From NCBI GenBank assembly GCA_003142475.1, contig PLMK01000079.1, positions 1 through 44,396 of the forward strand: a stretch of 44,396 nt of DNA, in the 5' to 3' direction. The notes beneath the pieces are model-generated. The model made no database searches and was not told the origin of the DNA. It worked only from the letters and a program-made list of their open reading frames with translations. Origin of the DNA: Ignavibacteriota bacterium (GTDB lineage Bacteria > Bacteroidota > Ignavibacteria > UBA10030). The translations under genes and the position numbers were made by a program. Positions within the stretch are counted from its first letter, which is position 1, and each line of letters starts with the position of its first letter. This document shows, piece after piece, positions 8,927 through 18,106 of the stretch.

Positions 8927-8986
8927 ATGAAATTGTTCACATTATTCTTAAAAGGAACTTTTTTTTGCCTCGTTCTGTTATTATAA
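8927..8986 (+). CDS. Candidate 19-residue hydrophobic peptide
   Basis: ATG at 8927 opens MKLFTLFLKGTFFCLVLLL followed by TAA. The peptide is hydrophobic with two lysines, like a lone signal peptide, a leader peptide or a small membrane toxin. There is no ribosome site, but the possible promoter ends seven bases before the ATG, so a leaderless message would fit. A 9-bp hairpin and a strong terminator follow. It could also be chance: a 19-codon ORF in AT-rich DNA is weak evidence alone. What supports it is the position between a promoter-like element and a terminator with no other gene to explain them. Confidence 0.3.
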   Translation: MKLFTLFLKGTFFCLVLLL

Positions 8987-9034
8987 ACGAACTTACTCGC
9001 CATTCCCCATGGTGAGTGGTTCGATAGCCTCCCT

Positions 9035-9072
9035 AACCCCGACGTTTGGTAGTGCGTCGGGGTTTTTATTTT
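9035..9072 (+). terminator. Strong orphan intrinsic terminator
   Basis: Bases 9035-9044 pair with 9055-9064 (ten pairs including CCCCGACG/CGTCGGGG) around a ten-base loop, followed by a T-rich tract to 9072. The opposite strand lacks a T-tract after the stem. It has no known gene on its strand for thousands of bases upstream. Confidence 0.85.
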
Positions 9073-9125
9073 CCTTTACAATGCACAAAATTTATTGAAG
9101 TTAAGCAAAATTGAGGAAAAAGCTT

Positions 9126-9722
9126 TTATGGAATAATAAGCAGGCGGAGCAATTTATCAATTTCAGCAAGTGTCATTTCCCGATACATCCCTGGTTTCAG
9201 TCCATGGATAGTAAGGAAAGTGATAGATGTGCGCACGAGTCGCAATGTGGGATGATCGACTGCTGCAGTCATTTTTCTTATCTGTCGATTGCGTCCTTCG
9301 AGCAGTTCAATTTTTATCCACGATGTAGGAATGTTTTTTCTGAAACGAATTGGCACAGTCCGCGGTGGTAAATTCGGCTCGTAGGTCAATATCCTTACTT
9401 TTGCCGGTTTAGTACGCTTTCCTCCAATTATGACTCCATTCTGTAATCGTGCTATATCGCTTTCAACTGGAAATCCTTCCACCTGGACAAGATACGTTCG
9501 CTCGTGCTCGAACTTTGGATCTGTGATGCGATGTTTGATAATATTATCATTTGTTAATAGAAGAAGACCTTCGCTGTCTGCATCTAATCTGCCGGCCGCA
9601 TAAGTATTTTTTGGAAATGGACCAAAGTCGGCTAAGGATAAATATCCAGCCTCCCGTGTGAATTGTGAAAGAACACCGTATGGTTTGTAAAAGAGAATAT
9701 ATGATTTTCTGTTTAGTTTCAC
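9126..9722 (-). CDS. rluE: 23S rRNA pseudouridine synthase, RluE type
   Basis: It isomerises a uridine of 23S rRNA to pseudouridine (position 2457 in E. coli RluE). The catalytic aspartate lies in GRLDADSEGLLLLTND. YILFYKPYGVLSQFT, NIPTSWIKIELLEGRNRQIR and KMTAAVDHPTLRLVR follow the RsuA/RluB/RluE/RluF pattern. At 198 residues it has no N-terminal S4 RNA-binding domain, and the 'VLSQFTREAG' and 'P.R.RKNIPTSW' blocks fit RluE better than RluB or RsuA. The start is GTG. It lies downstream of clpC beyond a terminator, so it needs its own promoter, which I could not find. Confidence 0.88.
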   Translation of the reverse strand: MKLNRKSYILFYKPYGVLSQFTREAGYLSLADFGPFPKNTYAAGRLDADSEGLLLLTNDNIIKHRITDPKFEHERTYLVQVEGFPVESDIARLQNGVIIGGKRTKPAKVRILTYEPNLPPRTVPIRFRKNIPTSWIKIELLEGRNRQIRKMTAAVDHPTLRLVRTSITFLTIHGLKPGMYREMTLAEIDKLLRLLIIP

Positions 9723-9780
9723 AGATGTCTCAGACTAGACATAGATAAGAGATTATAAAAAAACATCATTCTTTATGGAA

Positions 9781-9811
9781 ATAAAAATCCCCCGGCATTT
9801 GTCGAGGGATT
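9781..9811 (-). terminator. Intrinsic terminator of clpC
   Basis: On the minus strand AATCCCTCG (9811-9803) pairs with CGGGGGATT (9794-9786) with one G-U pair, then a T-rich tail. It begins 25 bases after the clpC stop. Confidence 0.85.
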
Positions 9812-9835
9812 CTAGATTTTAAAAATTGAAGTCGA

Positions 9836-12343
9836 TTACTTAGTACCGATTATTTCTTCATCGTGTTTTTCCAGTTGATTACCTTCGATTCCTTTGGAAG
9901 CATATACAAACACAAGTTCTTCTTTTTCTTTATCAAAATTTGCACGAATAATACTTCCCTGTGTGTAAGTTCCCTTCAAAATTTCTTCAGCAAACGGATC
10001 TTCGATGTATTTCATAATTGCTCTGCGGAGAGGTCGCGCACCAAACGCTGGATCGTATCCTTTCTCCACGAGAAAATCTTTTGCTTCTTGACTTAGTTCG
10101 ATTGAAATTCCCAGGGATGCCATTCGGCTAAAGAGCTCCTTAGTGGCAATATCGATGATCTTATAGATATGTGAACGCTCGAGCTGATGAAAGATAATCG
10201 TATCATCGACGCGATTGAGAAACTCCGGATTGAAAACTCGCTTGAGCGCATCTTCTATGCTAGACTTCATTGTTTTGTAGTTATCCTGATGCGTATTTGT
10301 TCCGAATCCTAATCCGCCTGTAACTTTGATATCGCGCGAACCGAGATTCGAAGTCATAATCAAAATCGTATTTTTAAAATCGACACGACGACCGAGACTA
10401 TCGGTTAGTACTCCATCGTCCAATACCTGCAACAAAATGTTGAAGACATCCGGATGCGCTTTTTCTATTTCGTCTAACAAAACCACAGAATATGGTTTCC
10501 GTCTGACTTTTTCAGTTAATTGTCCGCCTTCTTCATATCCAACGTAGCCCGGAGGTGCACCAACAAGACGCGAGACCGCAAATTTTTCCATATACTCGCT
10601 CATATCGATGCGAATAAGCGCTTCATCAGAATCGAATAAGTAACGCGCAAGCGCTTTTGCCATCTCTGTTTTTCCGACACCTGTAGGACCGAGGAAAATG
10701 AAGGAACCGATAGGCCGTTTCGGATCTTTCAAGCCGGCACGGGCGCGTCGGATCGCTTTTGTTAGCTTCGAAATGGCTTCGTCTTGTCCAACTACCATCT
10801 CGGCAAGCGCCGCCTCCATTTTGAGCAATTTATCGGATTCACTCTGTGCGACTTTTTGCACGGGAATGTTCGTCATCATCGAAACAACGGCAGCGCAATC
10901 TTCATCGTCAACGTCGTAAATCATATCACGCGCTTTCAAATCCCATTCGCGTTTTGCGATTTCCAGATCGCTAAGAAGTTTTTTCTCCAGATCGCGCAAG
11001 CGTGCGGCTTCCTCAAAATTTTGATTTTTTACAACTTGGTTTTTTGATTGTCGGATTTTTTCGATTTCTTCTTCAAGCTGGAGAATTTCTTTCGGTACTT
11101 TTATATTGGCAAGATGCACACGAGCACCGGCTTCATCCATCACATCGATGGCTTTATCTGGCAGATAACGATCGGTTATGTACCTGTCACTCAGGCGTAC
11201 TGCCGCTTGTAACGCCGGTTCAGAATAAAGGACGCCGTGGTGTTCTTCGTACTTATGCTTTATATTCTGTAGAATCTGTATTGTCTCATCGACTGTTGTC
11301 GGATTCACCATGATTTTTTGGAACCGACGATCAAGTGCTCCGTCTTTTTCAATGTATTGTCGGTATTCATCAAGTGTGGTTGCACCAATGCACTGGAGAT
11401 CACCGCGGGCTAACGCAGGTTTGAACATATTAGATGCATCTAACGAGCCACTTGCACCACCCGCACCGACGATTGTATGCAATTCGTCTATAAAAAGGAT
11501 AACATCTTTCGATTTCTCCAGTTCATTCATTACTGCTTTCATTCGTTCTTCAAACTGGCCGCGATATTTCGTACCGGCTACTAATGCAGCAAGGTCAAGT
11601 GTTACGACACGTTTATCATGTAGAACGCGTGATACTTTCTTTTGAACTATACGAAGCGCCAAACCCTCGGCGATAGCGGACTTTCCAACTCCCGGTTCAC
11701 CTATTAGTACAGGATTATTTTTCTTCCGGCGGCTCAAAACTTGAGCGACGCGTTCGATTTCCTTTTCACGTCCGACAATAGGATCAAGTTTATCTTCAAT
11801 AGCTAATTTTGTGAGATCGCGGCCGAAGTTATCCAGTACAGGAGTTTTCGAGCGGTCTTGTTTCTTTTCGGTTGGAGTATGTTGTTGACCGGGAGGCGAG
11901 GATGGTTTGCCGGAAATAATATTATCCAATTCGTTTCGAACCACATCATAATGCACATTAAATTGATGCATAATCTGTGCTGCTATATTGTCGTCATCGC
12001 GGAGGAGTGATAACAATAAATGTTCTGTACCAATCACATCGGATTTGTAGAGTTTCGCTTCTAAATAAGTGATTTTAAGAACTTTTTCTGCCTGTTTTGT
12101 CAACGGTATATTGCCAATTGTGAGCGTTCCACCTGCAGCACGAACTGTATCTTCGATTGCCTTTTTCAACTTGTACAGATCAACGCCGAGATTGCGGAGA
12201 ATTTTTACTGCAATGCCTTCACCCTCACGAATAACACCCAAAAGCAAATGCTCTGTTCCGATATAATCATGTCCAAGCCGAAGTGCTTCCTCACGACTTA
12301 GCCGTATCACATCTTGTACTCTATTTGAAAAATTTCCTTCCAT
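9836..12343 (-). CDS. clpC: ATP-dependent Clp protease ATP-binding subunit ClpC
   Basis: A Hsp100/AAA+ unfoldase that feeds ClpP. Two ClpN repeats span ~1-145 ([20 protein letters not shown]). The first nucleotide domain has Walker [10 protein letters not shown] at 215-223 and Walker [11 protein letters not shown] at 281-290. A UVR-type motif ([17 protein letters not shown], ~440-456) inside the middle domain marks ClpC rather than ClpA or ClpB. The second nucleotide domain has GPTGVGKTE at 552-560 and [13 protein letters not shown]. At 835 residues it is full length. It stands alone, without the mcsA-mcsB-ctsR genes found beside clpC in Firmicutes. It is read from a promoter divergent from uppS and closed by its own terminator. 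Confidence 0.96.
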   Translation of the reverse strand: MEGNFSNRVQDVIRLSREEALRLGHDYIGTEHLLLGVIREGEGIAVKILRNLGVDLYKLKKAIEDTVRAAGGTLTIGNIPLTKQAEKVLKITYLEAKLYKSDVIGTEHLLLSLLRDDDNIAAQIMHQFNVHYDVVRNELDNIISGKPSSPPGQQHTPTEKKQDRSKTPVLDNFGRDLTKLAIEDKLDPIVGREKEIERVAQVLSRRKKNNPVLIGEPGVGKSAIAEGLALRIVQKKVSRVLHDKRVVTLDLAALVAGTKYRGQFEERMKAVMNELEKSKDVILFIDELHTIVGAGGASGSLDASNMFKPALARGDLQCIGATTLDEYRQYIEKDGALDRRFQKIMVNPTTVDETIQILQNIKHKYEEHHGVLYSEPALQAAVRLSDRYITDRYLPDKAIDVMDEAGARVHLANIKVPKEILQLEEEIEKIRQSKNQVVKNQNFEEAARLRDLEKKLLSDLEIAKREWDLKARDMIYDVDDEDCAAVVSMMTNIPVQKVAQSESDKLLKMEAALAEMVVGQDEAISKLTKAIRRARAGLKDPKRPIGSFIFLGPTGVGKTEMAKALARYLFDSDEALIRIDMSEYMEKFAVSRLVGAPPGYVGYEEGGQLTEKVRRKPYSVVLLDEIEKAHPDVFNILLQVLDDGVLTDSLGRRVDFKNTILIMTSNLGSRDIKVTGGLGFGTNTHQDNYKTMKSSIEDALKRVFNPEFLNRVDDTIIFHQLERSHIYKIIDIATKELFSRMASLGISIELSQEAKDFLVEKGYDPAFGARPLRRAIMKYIEDPFAEEILKGTYTQGSIIRANFDKEKEELVFVYASKGIEGNQLEKHDEEIIGTK

Positions 12344-12437
12344 AAATCTTTTTCCTTCAATAACGGAACCAACTATCTTATTAAAACGTCTGAATTCCTA
12401 TATCATGAACCGTTTTAAAAGAAATAAAGTTTCCTTA

Positions 12438-12468
12438 TCAATATAACCATTTTTATAGGGTCAGTCAA
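12438..12468 (-). promoter_or_regulatory. Promoter of clpC (TTG-N20-TATATTGA)
   Basis: Minus-strand TTG (12468-12466), a 20-base spacer and TATATTGA (12445-12438), about 95 bases before the clpC start. No heat-shock repressor site (CIRCE or CtsR type) was seen in the leader. Confidence 0.55.
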
Positions 12469-12524
12469 GAAATCGAAAACCACATCCTGTTTCCACAGCA
12501 CATCATACTTTTAGATGCTTTCTT

Positions 12525-12555
12525 TTGACTATCGTTCCAAAAAAGGTTAAATTTA
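12525..12555 (+). promoter_or_regulatory. Promoter of the uppS-bamA-lpx operon (TTG-N20-TAAATTTA)
   Basis: TTG at 12525-12527, 20 bases, then TAAATTTA at 12548-12555, a near-consensus Bacteroidota-type pair. It leaves a leader of roughly 30 bases with a GGAG ribosome site before the GTG start at 12595. Confidence 0.65.
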
Positions 12556-12594
12556 CATCTACATGCAAGTTATGTTTAGAAATTTGGAGAATTT

Positions 12595-13431
12595 GTGCCG
12601 TTAGTCAAGGCAACGGGAATCGATAAGAAGCACCAAGAAGAGCTTGTCGCACGTGGTCCGTTGCCAAAGCATATTGCCATCATTATGGATGGAAATGGGC
12701 GATGGGCGAAACGGCGAGGGTTGCCACGAATTGCTGGTCACAACGAAGGCGTTAATTCTGTTCGGGATATTATTGAGGCGTGTGCACAACTTGGTGTAAA
12801 ATATCTTACACTTTACACATTCTCCACTGAGAACTGGAAGCGGCCTCAAGATGAAGTATCCATGCTGATGCGCCTATTGGTGAGGGCATTGCGAGATGAA
12901 CGAGATCGGCTTCATCAGAATGAAGTACGCCTGAAAGTTATTGGGGAATTCCATAAGCTTCCGCGCGATGTCGCTAAGGAATTGCTTGATGCGATGGAGA
13001 TGATGAAGGAAAATTCCGGTTTGACCTTAGTGCTCGCACTCAGTTATAGCGGTAGGTGGGATATTACGAATGCCATCAAAAAAATGTATGCTGATATTCA
13101 TGCAGGGGTGTTAAAGAAAGAGAATATTACAGAGGAAATGATAGGGAAGTATCTTGCAACAAAAAATATTCCAGATCCTGATTTGCTGATCCGGACTAGC
13201 GGCGAGTTGCGGCTTAGCAATTTTCTTCTTTGGCAATCAGCGTATTCAGAGATCGTTATTGCAAATGAATTTTGGCCTGCCTTTCGGCGGAAGCATCTGT
13301 ATGAAGCAATTGCAGACTTCCAAACGCGCGAGCGTCGGTTTGGTATGGTGAGTGAACAAATACAACAATCCCCAAAAAGTCGTTCTGCCCGGATCATAGA
13401 AAGGTTCAAGAAAAGTGTCACGAACTCATAA
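12595..13431 (+). CDS. uppS: Isoprenyl transferase (undecaprenyl diphosphate synthase)
   Basis: It makes the C55 lipid carrier used for peptidoglycan and O-antigen. HIAIIMDGNGRWAKRRGLPR (~26-45) holds the catalytic aspartate and the diphosphate-binding arginines; LYTFSTENWKRP and DLLIRTSGELRLSNFLLWQ are the other cis-prenyltransferase signatures. The length of 278 residues is slightly above the usual ~250 because of an N-terminal tail. The GTG start at 12595 has TTGGAGA five bases upstream. Its end overlaps bamA by 17 bases, so translation of the two is likely coupled. It heads the envelope operon. Confidence 0.95.
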   Translation: MPLVKATGIDKKHQEELVARGPLPKHIAIIMDGNGRWAKRRGLPRIAGHNEGVNSVRDIIEACAQLGVKYLTLYTFSTENWKRPQDEVSMLMRLLVRALRDERDRLHQNEVRLKVIGEFHKLPRDVAKELLDAMEMMKENSGLTLVLALSYSGRWDITNAIKKMYADIHAGVLKKENITEEMIGKYLATKNIPDPDLLIRTSGELRLSNFLLWQSAYSEIVIANEFWPAFRRKHLYEAIADFQTRERRFGMVSEQIQQSPKSRSARIIERFKKSVTNS

Positions 13432-15811
13432 ACTCATTTTCCTCTTCCTCTTTGTAACATTCTCAGCTGGCGTCTTGTTTGGACAAAAGCAACAGCCGCA
13501 ACCAGAGGTTTATAAAATTCTCGGTATTAGCGTGGAAGGACAACGATCGGGAGAACCCTCTGCCATTATCGCCAACACTGGATTGAAAATCGGCGGTGAA
13601 ATCACAATTCCGAGTGAGCAGACAAAATTGGCAATTCAAAGATTGCACAACCTTCGTATATTTGATGATGTTCAAATTTTCATCGAGAACCGCGTGCAGG
13701 ATGGAGTCTATCTATTAATTAAGGTGAAAGAAAATCCACGGTTGGAACGCATCGAAGTGACCGGCAATGACGAGTTGGATCAAGATGATGTTCTTAAAAA
13801 AATCAGCCTTGTGAAAGGACAAATTGTTACGCCGCAAGATCTTTCTACAGTTGTTCGCGATCTGAAGCGTCAGTACGATTCAGATGGATATCTTAACGCG
13901 CATATCTCTCCAACGCTTGTTATAGTGAACGATACAACTGGGCGTGTGGCATTAAAGGTTGTTATTGATGAAGGACCGAAAGTGAAAGTGGACTACATCC
14001 ACTTTCACGGAAATAAACGGTATGATGATGGTGACCTTAAAAGTGAGATGAAGGAGACAAGTGAAAGAAAGTGGTGGAAGTTTTGGACAACAAATAAATT
14101 CGACAAGAAAAAATATCAAGAAGATAAGGACCTTGTCCTTGCGTTTTACAGGAAGAATGGATTCCGCGATGCTGAGATTCTTTCTGACTCACTGAATTAC
14201 GATAGTGCGCATAAATATTTGACAATTAACATCTACATGTCGGAAGGACAGCAATTTTTTGTTAGAAAAATCTTTTGGGAAGGTAATACTGTATATCCAT
14301 CCGACATTCTAAGTGCCAGGCTAGGACTCAAACAAGGCGATATATTTGATCAGGAAAAGTTTGATCAAAATCTACACCGCAACGAAGAGGAATCGGATGT
14401 TACGTCGCTTTATGCCGACAATGGTTATCTCTATTTTCAAGTGGAACCTGAAATAAAAGTAGTTGGGACAGATAGTCTTGATATCACGCTGCAAATTCAC
14501 GAACGGAATCAATTTCGCGTTGGTCGTGTTTTTATTTCAGGAAACACAAAGACATATGAAAAAGTGATTCGCCGTGAATTATTAACTAAGCCGGGTGATT
14601 TCTTCAGCAGGCAGTTGATTATCAGAAGTCTGCGCCAGCTGCAGCAATTAAATTATTTCAATCCGGAAAAATTAAAGCCAGATGTCCGTCCGATCGACGA
14701 CAAAACAGTTGAGTTGGAATATTCTGTTGAAGAAAAATCCAGTGATACCTTCAATATGTCAGTTGGATACAGCGGCTCATTTGGTTTTAGCGGGGGCCTT
14801 GGAGTTTCATTTAATAATTTTTCTTTAAGTGAACCATTCCGTGGAGGCGCCGGTCAATCAATGACATTCGATTATCAATTTGGCGTAAGCAATTATTATC
14901 GAACATTCTCAATTGGTTTTACAGAGCCGTGGATGTTCAATACGCCAACTTTGTTTGGATTCAGTTTATTCGATACATATCAATCATACTATTATGATTT
15001 ACATACTCGTGGCGCATCGATCCGTATTGGGCGGCGTTTCAAGTGGCCCGATATGTATTTCCGCGGCGATTGGACATTGCATGTCCAGGAGACTACGTTT
15101 CATCCTCTTAGCACAACATCTTCGTACTATTCTTCTTATTATAATGAAGGGACAACAACACAGATTGGCATCTCTCAAGTTCTTTCTCGCAACAGTACTG
15201 ATAGTCCTATTTTTCCTTCTCGCGGCTCCAGTTTTTCTCTTTTGACTGAAATATACGGAGGTCCAAGCTTCAGCAGTGGAATTCAAGCATCGCGGTATCA
15301 CAAGCATGTTTTTGATGCCGATTGGTATGTGCCTATATCCAGTTCCGGCCGAGTGACATTGATGAGTTCTAACATAATTGGACTTATTTTTGGCTTAGGT
15401 AATAACCCTAACATTCCATATCAAGATTTATTTTATATGGGTGGTACGGGACTTGGACAGATTTCTGTAACTCCCTTGCGCGGATATGATGATAACAGTA
15501 TCGGTCCTTATACAACAAATGGCATTGGCGGTAAGGCGATGGCAAAGTTCACAACAGAATTACGTTTTGCGCTGGCACTAAATCCAATTCCTATCTATAC
15601 ACTATTATTTGCTGAGGCAGGAAATGTGTGGCTCGATCATACCGTAATGGATATGCTTGATCTTCGCCGGTCAGCGGGATTTGGTGTTCGTTTATTAGTA
15701 AATCCAATTGGTATGATTGGATTTGATTATGGCTATGGTTATGACGGAGCGACACCGAACGCGGCTGCTCCCGGTTGGAAATTCCACTTCCAATTCGGAA
15801 AATCTATGTAG
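13415..15811 (+). CDS. bamA: Outer-membrane protein assembly factor BamA
   Basis: An Omp85-family protein that inserts beta-barrel proteins into the outer membrane. The GTG start gives a clean signal peptide (SRTHK then LIFLFLFVTFSAGVLFG). POTRA-type repeats fill ~30-430, with motifs such as IEVTGNDELDQDDVLKKI and VDYIHFHGNKRYDDGDLKSE. The C-terminal 16-strand barrel region follows, with the L6 loop motif LRGYDDNSIG near residue 687 and an aromatic-rich end (GWKFHFQFGKSM). At 798 residues it is of normal size. It is followed by two periplasmic chaperone genes and the lipid A genes, the usual bamA-skp-lpxD-fabZ-lpxA neighbourhood. Confidence 0.95.
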   Translation: MSRTHKLIFLFLFVTFSAGVLFGQKQQPQPEVYKILGISVEGQRSGEPSAIIANTGLKIGGEITIPSEQTKLAIQRLHNLRIFDDVQIFIENRVQDGVYLLIKVKENPRLERIEVTGNDELDQDDVLKKISLVKGQIVTPQDLSTVVRDLKRQYDSDGYLNAHISPTLVIVNDTTGRVALKVVIDEGPKVKVDYIHFHGNKRYDDGDLKSEMKETSERKWWKFWTTNKFDKKKYQEDKDLVLAFYRKNGFRDAEILSDSLNYDSAHKYLTINIYMSEGQQFFVRKIFWEGNTVYPSDILSARLGLKQGDIFDQEKFDQNLHRNEEESDVTSLYADNGYLYFQVEPEIKVVGTDSLDITLQIHERNQFRVGRVFISGNTKTYEKVIRRELLTKPGDFFSRQLIIRSLRQLQQLNYFNPEKLKPDVRPIDDKTVELEYSVEEKSSDTFNMSVGYSGSFGFSGGLGVSFNNFSLSEPFRGGAGQSMTFDYQFGVSNYYRTFSIGFTEPWMFNTPTLFGFSLFDTYQSYYYDLHTRGASIRIGRRFKWPDMYFRGDWTLHVQETTFHPLSTTSSYYSSYYNEGTTTQIGISQVLSRNSTDSPIFPSRGSSFSLLTEIYGGPSFSSGIQASRYHKHVFDADWYVPISSSGRVTLMSSNIIGLIFGLGNNPNIPYQDLFYMGGTGLGQISVTPLRGYDDNSIGPYTTNGIGGKAMAKFTTELRFALALNPIPIYTLLFAEAGNVWLDHTVMDMLDLRRSAGFGVRLLVNPIGMIGFDYGYGYDGATPNAAAPGWKFHFQFGKSM

Positions 15812-15860
15812 AATTAATATTGTAGTTAAACATTCATTCACTTAATTAAACGAGGGTACC

Positions 15861-16424
15861 TTGAAAAAAATAATTTTTATTGCTGCCATGGTTATTTTGG
15901 TCGCATCCGTTGGCACAGCACAAGCAGCCAAGATTGCATATGTCAATTCTGAAACTATTCTTCGTGAACTTCCTGAAGCTCAGCAAGTGAAGAAGGAGCT
16001 TGAAATCACAATTAAAGTGTGGCAGGATGAACTTGAACGAATGAGCAAAGAGCTTCAAGATGGTTTAGATGATTATCAGAAAAAACAAGCGCTGCTTGAC
16101 CCGAAAGCAAAAGCTGATAAAGAAAAAAGTTTGCAGGATCTTCAACAGAAAGCGCGTGAATATCAATACCAAAAGTTTGATCAACGTGAAGGCGAAGCAG
16201 TAAAGTTGCGCGAAAAGAAGTTTGCTCCTATTCAGGAACGGGTTATGAAAACCATCGAAAAAGTTGCCAAGGAAGATGGATTCAATTATGTATTTGACAA
16301 ATTAGAAGCAGCGACCAATCTCCTATATGCAGATTCGAAGTTTGATCTCACATATAAAGTGATCGATCAATTGAAGAGAGGCTCGGCAGCTCCAGTACCT
16401 ATGAAGTCGAAGGAAGTGAAGTAA
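15861..16424 (+). CDS. OmpH/Skp family periplasmic chaperone, copy 1
   Basis: A small periplasmic holdase that escorts outer-membrane proteins to BamA. The TTG start follows CGAGGG and opens a signal peptide ending AQA. The mature part begins KIAYVNSETILRELPEAQQV, the family's N-terminal strand, then a long charged helical hairpin (~45-125), and a closing region VAKEDGFNYVFDK. The 187 residues are typical. A possible weak promoter (TTG 15820-15822, N20, TAATTAAA 15843-15850) lies ahead of it, but read-through from bamA is more likely. The next gene is a paralogue. Confidence 0.88.
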   Translation: MKKIIFIAAMVILVASVGTAQAAKIAYVNSETILRELPEAQQVKKELEITIKVWQDELERMSKELQDGLDDYQKKQALLDPKAKADKEKSLQDLQQKAREYQYQKFDQREGEAVKLREKKFAPIQERVMKTIEKVAKEDGFNYVFDKLEAATNLLYADSKFDLTYKVIDQLKRGSAAPVPMKSKEVK

Positions 16425-16466
16425 ATTTTTATATTTCTCATTGAATGATTGATGGAGAAAGATGAT

Positions 16467-17009
16467 ATGAAGAAGATATTGGCTTTTGTTGTGTTCCTAT
16501 TGCTGTTGTGCGCAGTACAAGCAAGCGCACAGGTGAAGATTGCCTACTTCAATTCTGAGTCAATTATGAAACAGCTTCCGGATGCGCAGGATGCTCAGAA
16601 GCAGCTTGATCAATTCGTTGCCGATTGGCAGCAAGAACTGAATAAGATGCAGGATGAGTGGAAGAAAAAGTTTGATGAGTACGATAAGCGAAAACTTATT
16701 ATGACTGAACAACGCCGTGCGGATGCTGAACGTGAATTGCGGGATATGGATCAGAAAATAGTCGATTTCCGCACACAAAAGTTCGGACAAAACGGCGAAC
16801 TATTCAATAAACAAAATGAACTGATGAAACCCGTGCAGGACCGCGTGTTTAAAGCGGTACAGGCTGTAGCTCTCGAAGACGGATACGATTATGTCTTTGA
16901 TAAAAGCGGCGATATATTATTAATGTACGCAAATGAAAAGTACGACCTGACACAAAAAGTCTTTGCTAAACTCAAAGTACTGATAACAGCTCCATCCGTC
17001 ACAAAATAG
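16467..17009 (+). CDS. OmpH/Skp family periplasmic chaperone, copy 2
   Basis: A paralogue of the preceding gene. The ATG at 16467 is chosen over TTG 16449 because GGAGA stands eight bases before it and it begins directly with a signal peptide (MKKILAFVVFLLLLCAVQAS, cut near AQ). KIAYFNSESIMKQLPDAQDA parallels copy 1's KIAYVNSETILRELPEAQQV, and the central helical hairpin and VALEDGYDYVFDKSGDILL end also match. Tandem skp genes are frequent in Bacteroidota relatives. It lies 42 bases after copy 1 and 12 bases before lpxD, within one transcript. Confidence 0.88.
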   Translation: MKKILAFVVFLLLLCAVQASAQVKIAYFNSESIMKQLPDAQDAQKQLDQFVADWQQELNKMQDEWKKKFDEYDKRKLIMTEQRRADAERELRDMDQKIVDFRTQKFGQNGELFNKQNELMKPVQDRVFKAVQAVALEDGYDYVFDKSGDILLMYANEKYDLTQKVFAKLKVLITAPSVTK

Positions 17010-17021
17010 CACAACCGACTT

Positions 17022-18086
17022 ATGACCATTCGTGAGATTGCAGAGTGGCTTGGCGGGGAAATCGCGGGCGGTATCATCGAAGGTAAGCCAGAGATTGACC
17101 GTGTCGCAAAAATTGAAGAAGCGGGATCCGGCAGTCTTACGTTTCTGGCTAATCCGAGGTATGAAAAGCACCTCGGTACAACCGAAGCCACGGCAGTACT
17201 TGTATCCCGAGAGCTCGACCTGAAGAAAATTGAAGGTCGAGCTTCGGTTATATTTATTCGTGTCGATGATCCGTATGTCGCGTTTCTACATGTATTGAAA
17301 CGCTTAACACCAACTATAGATCCATTTACCTCTGGTATCCACTCGACGGCTGTTATTTCATCAAAGGCAACATTAGGTAAGAATGCGTCAGTGGGTGCAT
17401 ATGCTGTAATTGGTGAAAATGCAGTCGTTGGCGACAACACAAAGATTGGCGAAGGCTGTATAATTGGAATGCAAACACAAATTGGAGAAGATTGTTTACT
17501 CTATCCTAATGTTGTCATTTATCATCAATGCATACTTGGGAATAGAGTGGTTCTCCATTCAGGGGCGGTGATCGGATCGGATGGATTTGGGTTTGCTCCA
17601 AAACCGGATGGTACATATGAAAAGATTCCACAGCTTGGTATTGTTGTCGTTGAGGACGATGTAGAAATTGGTGCCAATACGACTATCGATCGTGCTGTGA
17701 TGGGTGATACGCGCATACAGCGCGGTGTAAAGATAGACAACCTTGTTCAAATTGCGCATAATGTTGTGGTCGGGGAAGATACGGTCATCGCCGCGCAGAC
17801 AGGAATAAGCGGAAGTACAAAAATTGGCAAGCATTGCATGATTGGTGGACAAGTGGGCTTATCAGGTCATATCGAGATAGCAGACTACACAGTAATTATG
17901 GCGCAATCAGGAATTCATGACAACATTAAAGAACCCGGCAAGTCATACTTTGGTTATCCTGCCGACGAAGCAAGGAAGGCGCAGCGCGCATACATTGCAA
18001 TGAAGATGTTGCCGGATATGTTGCGCGAATTTACGGCGCTAAAGAAAAAAGTTGCCGATCTCGAACAAAGACTTTTGGATAGATAA
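17022..18086 (+). CDS. lpxD: UDP-3-O-acylglucosamine N-acyltransferase
   Basis: It adds the N-linked hydroxyacyl chain in the third step of lipid A synthesis. An N-terminal uridine-binding domain (~1-100, ending [15 protein letters not shown]) precedes a left-handed beta-helix of hexapeptide repeats (~105-320, for example [17 protein letters not shown]). The catalytic histidine is H246 in [11 protein letters not shown], and a C-terminal helix closes the protein. At 354 residues it is full length. It is followed within 20 bases by lpxC-fabZ. Confidence 0.96.
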   Translation: MTIREIAEWLGGEIAGGIIEGKPEIDRVAKIEEAGSGSLTFLANPRYEKHLGTTEATAVLVSRELDLKKIEGRASVIFIRVDDPYVAFLHVLKRLTPTIDPFTSGIHSTAVISSKATLGKNASVGAYAVIGENAVVGDNTKIGEGCIIGMQTQIGEDCLLYPNVVIYHQCILGNRVVLHSGAVIGSDGFGFAPKPDGTYEKIPQLGIVVVEDDVEIGANTTIDRAVMGDTRIQRGVKIDNLVQIAHNVVVGEDTVIAAQTGISGSTKIGKHCMIGGQVGLSGHIEIADYTVIMAQSGIHDNIKEPGKSYFGYPADEARKAQRAYIAMKMLPDMLREFTALKKKVADLEQRLLDR

Positions 18087-18106
18087 TAAAAGGAGAAGTA
18101 GAAAGC

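Larger units (their letters stand above)
8925..9072 (+). ncRNA. Candidate ~148-nt structured transcript in the 8679-9125 gap
   Basis: The 447-base gap between two minus-strand genes holds, on the plus strand, a small stem (8970-8974 with 8986-8990), a 9-bp hairpin with loop TCCCC (8995-9003 with 9009-9017, one G-U pair) and a strong terminator (9035-9072). No annotated plus-strand gene lies upstream to use this terminator. I could not match it to tmRNA, RNase P RNA, SRP RNA or 6S RNA, and it is not a tRNA. It may encode the 19-residue peptide, act as RNA, or both. The remainder (8679-8888) holds the upstream region of the glycosyltransferase and nothing else that I can name. Confidence 0.4.

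Noticed and set aside
9018-9029. GGTTCGATAGCC resembles a tRNA T-arm
   Set aside because: The flanks do not form a 5-bp T-stem, and no acceptor, D or anticodon stem can be drawn around it.
15820-15850. TTG-N20-TAATTAAA before the first ompH gene as a promoter
   Set aside because: The spacing fits but the second box lacks the TT at positions 5-6; only mentioned as a weak possibility.
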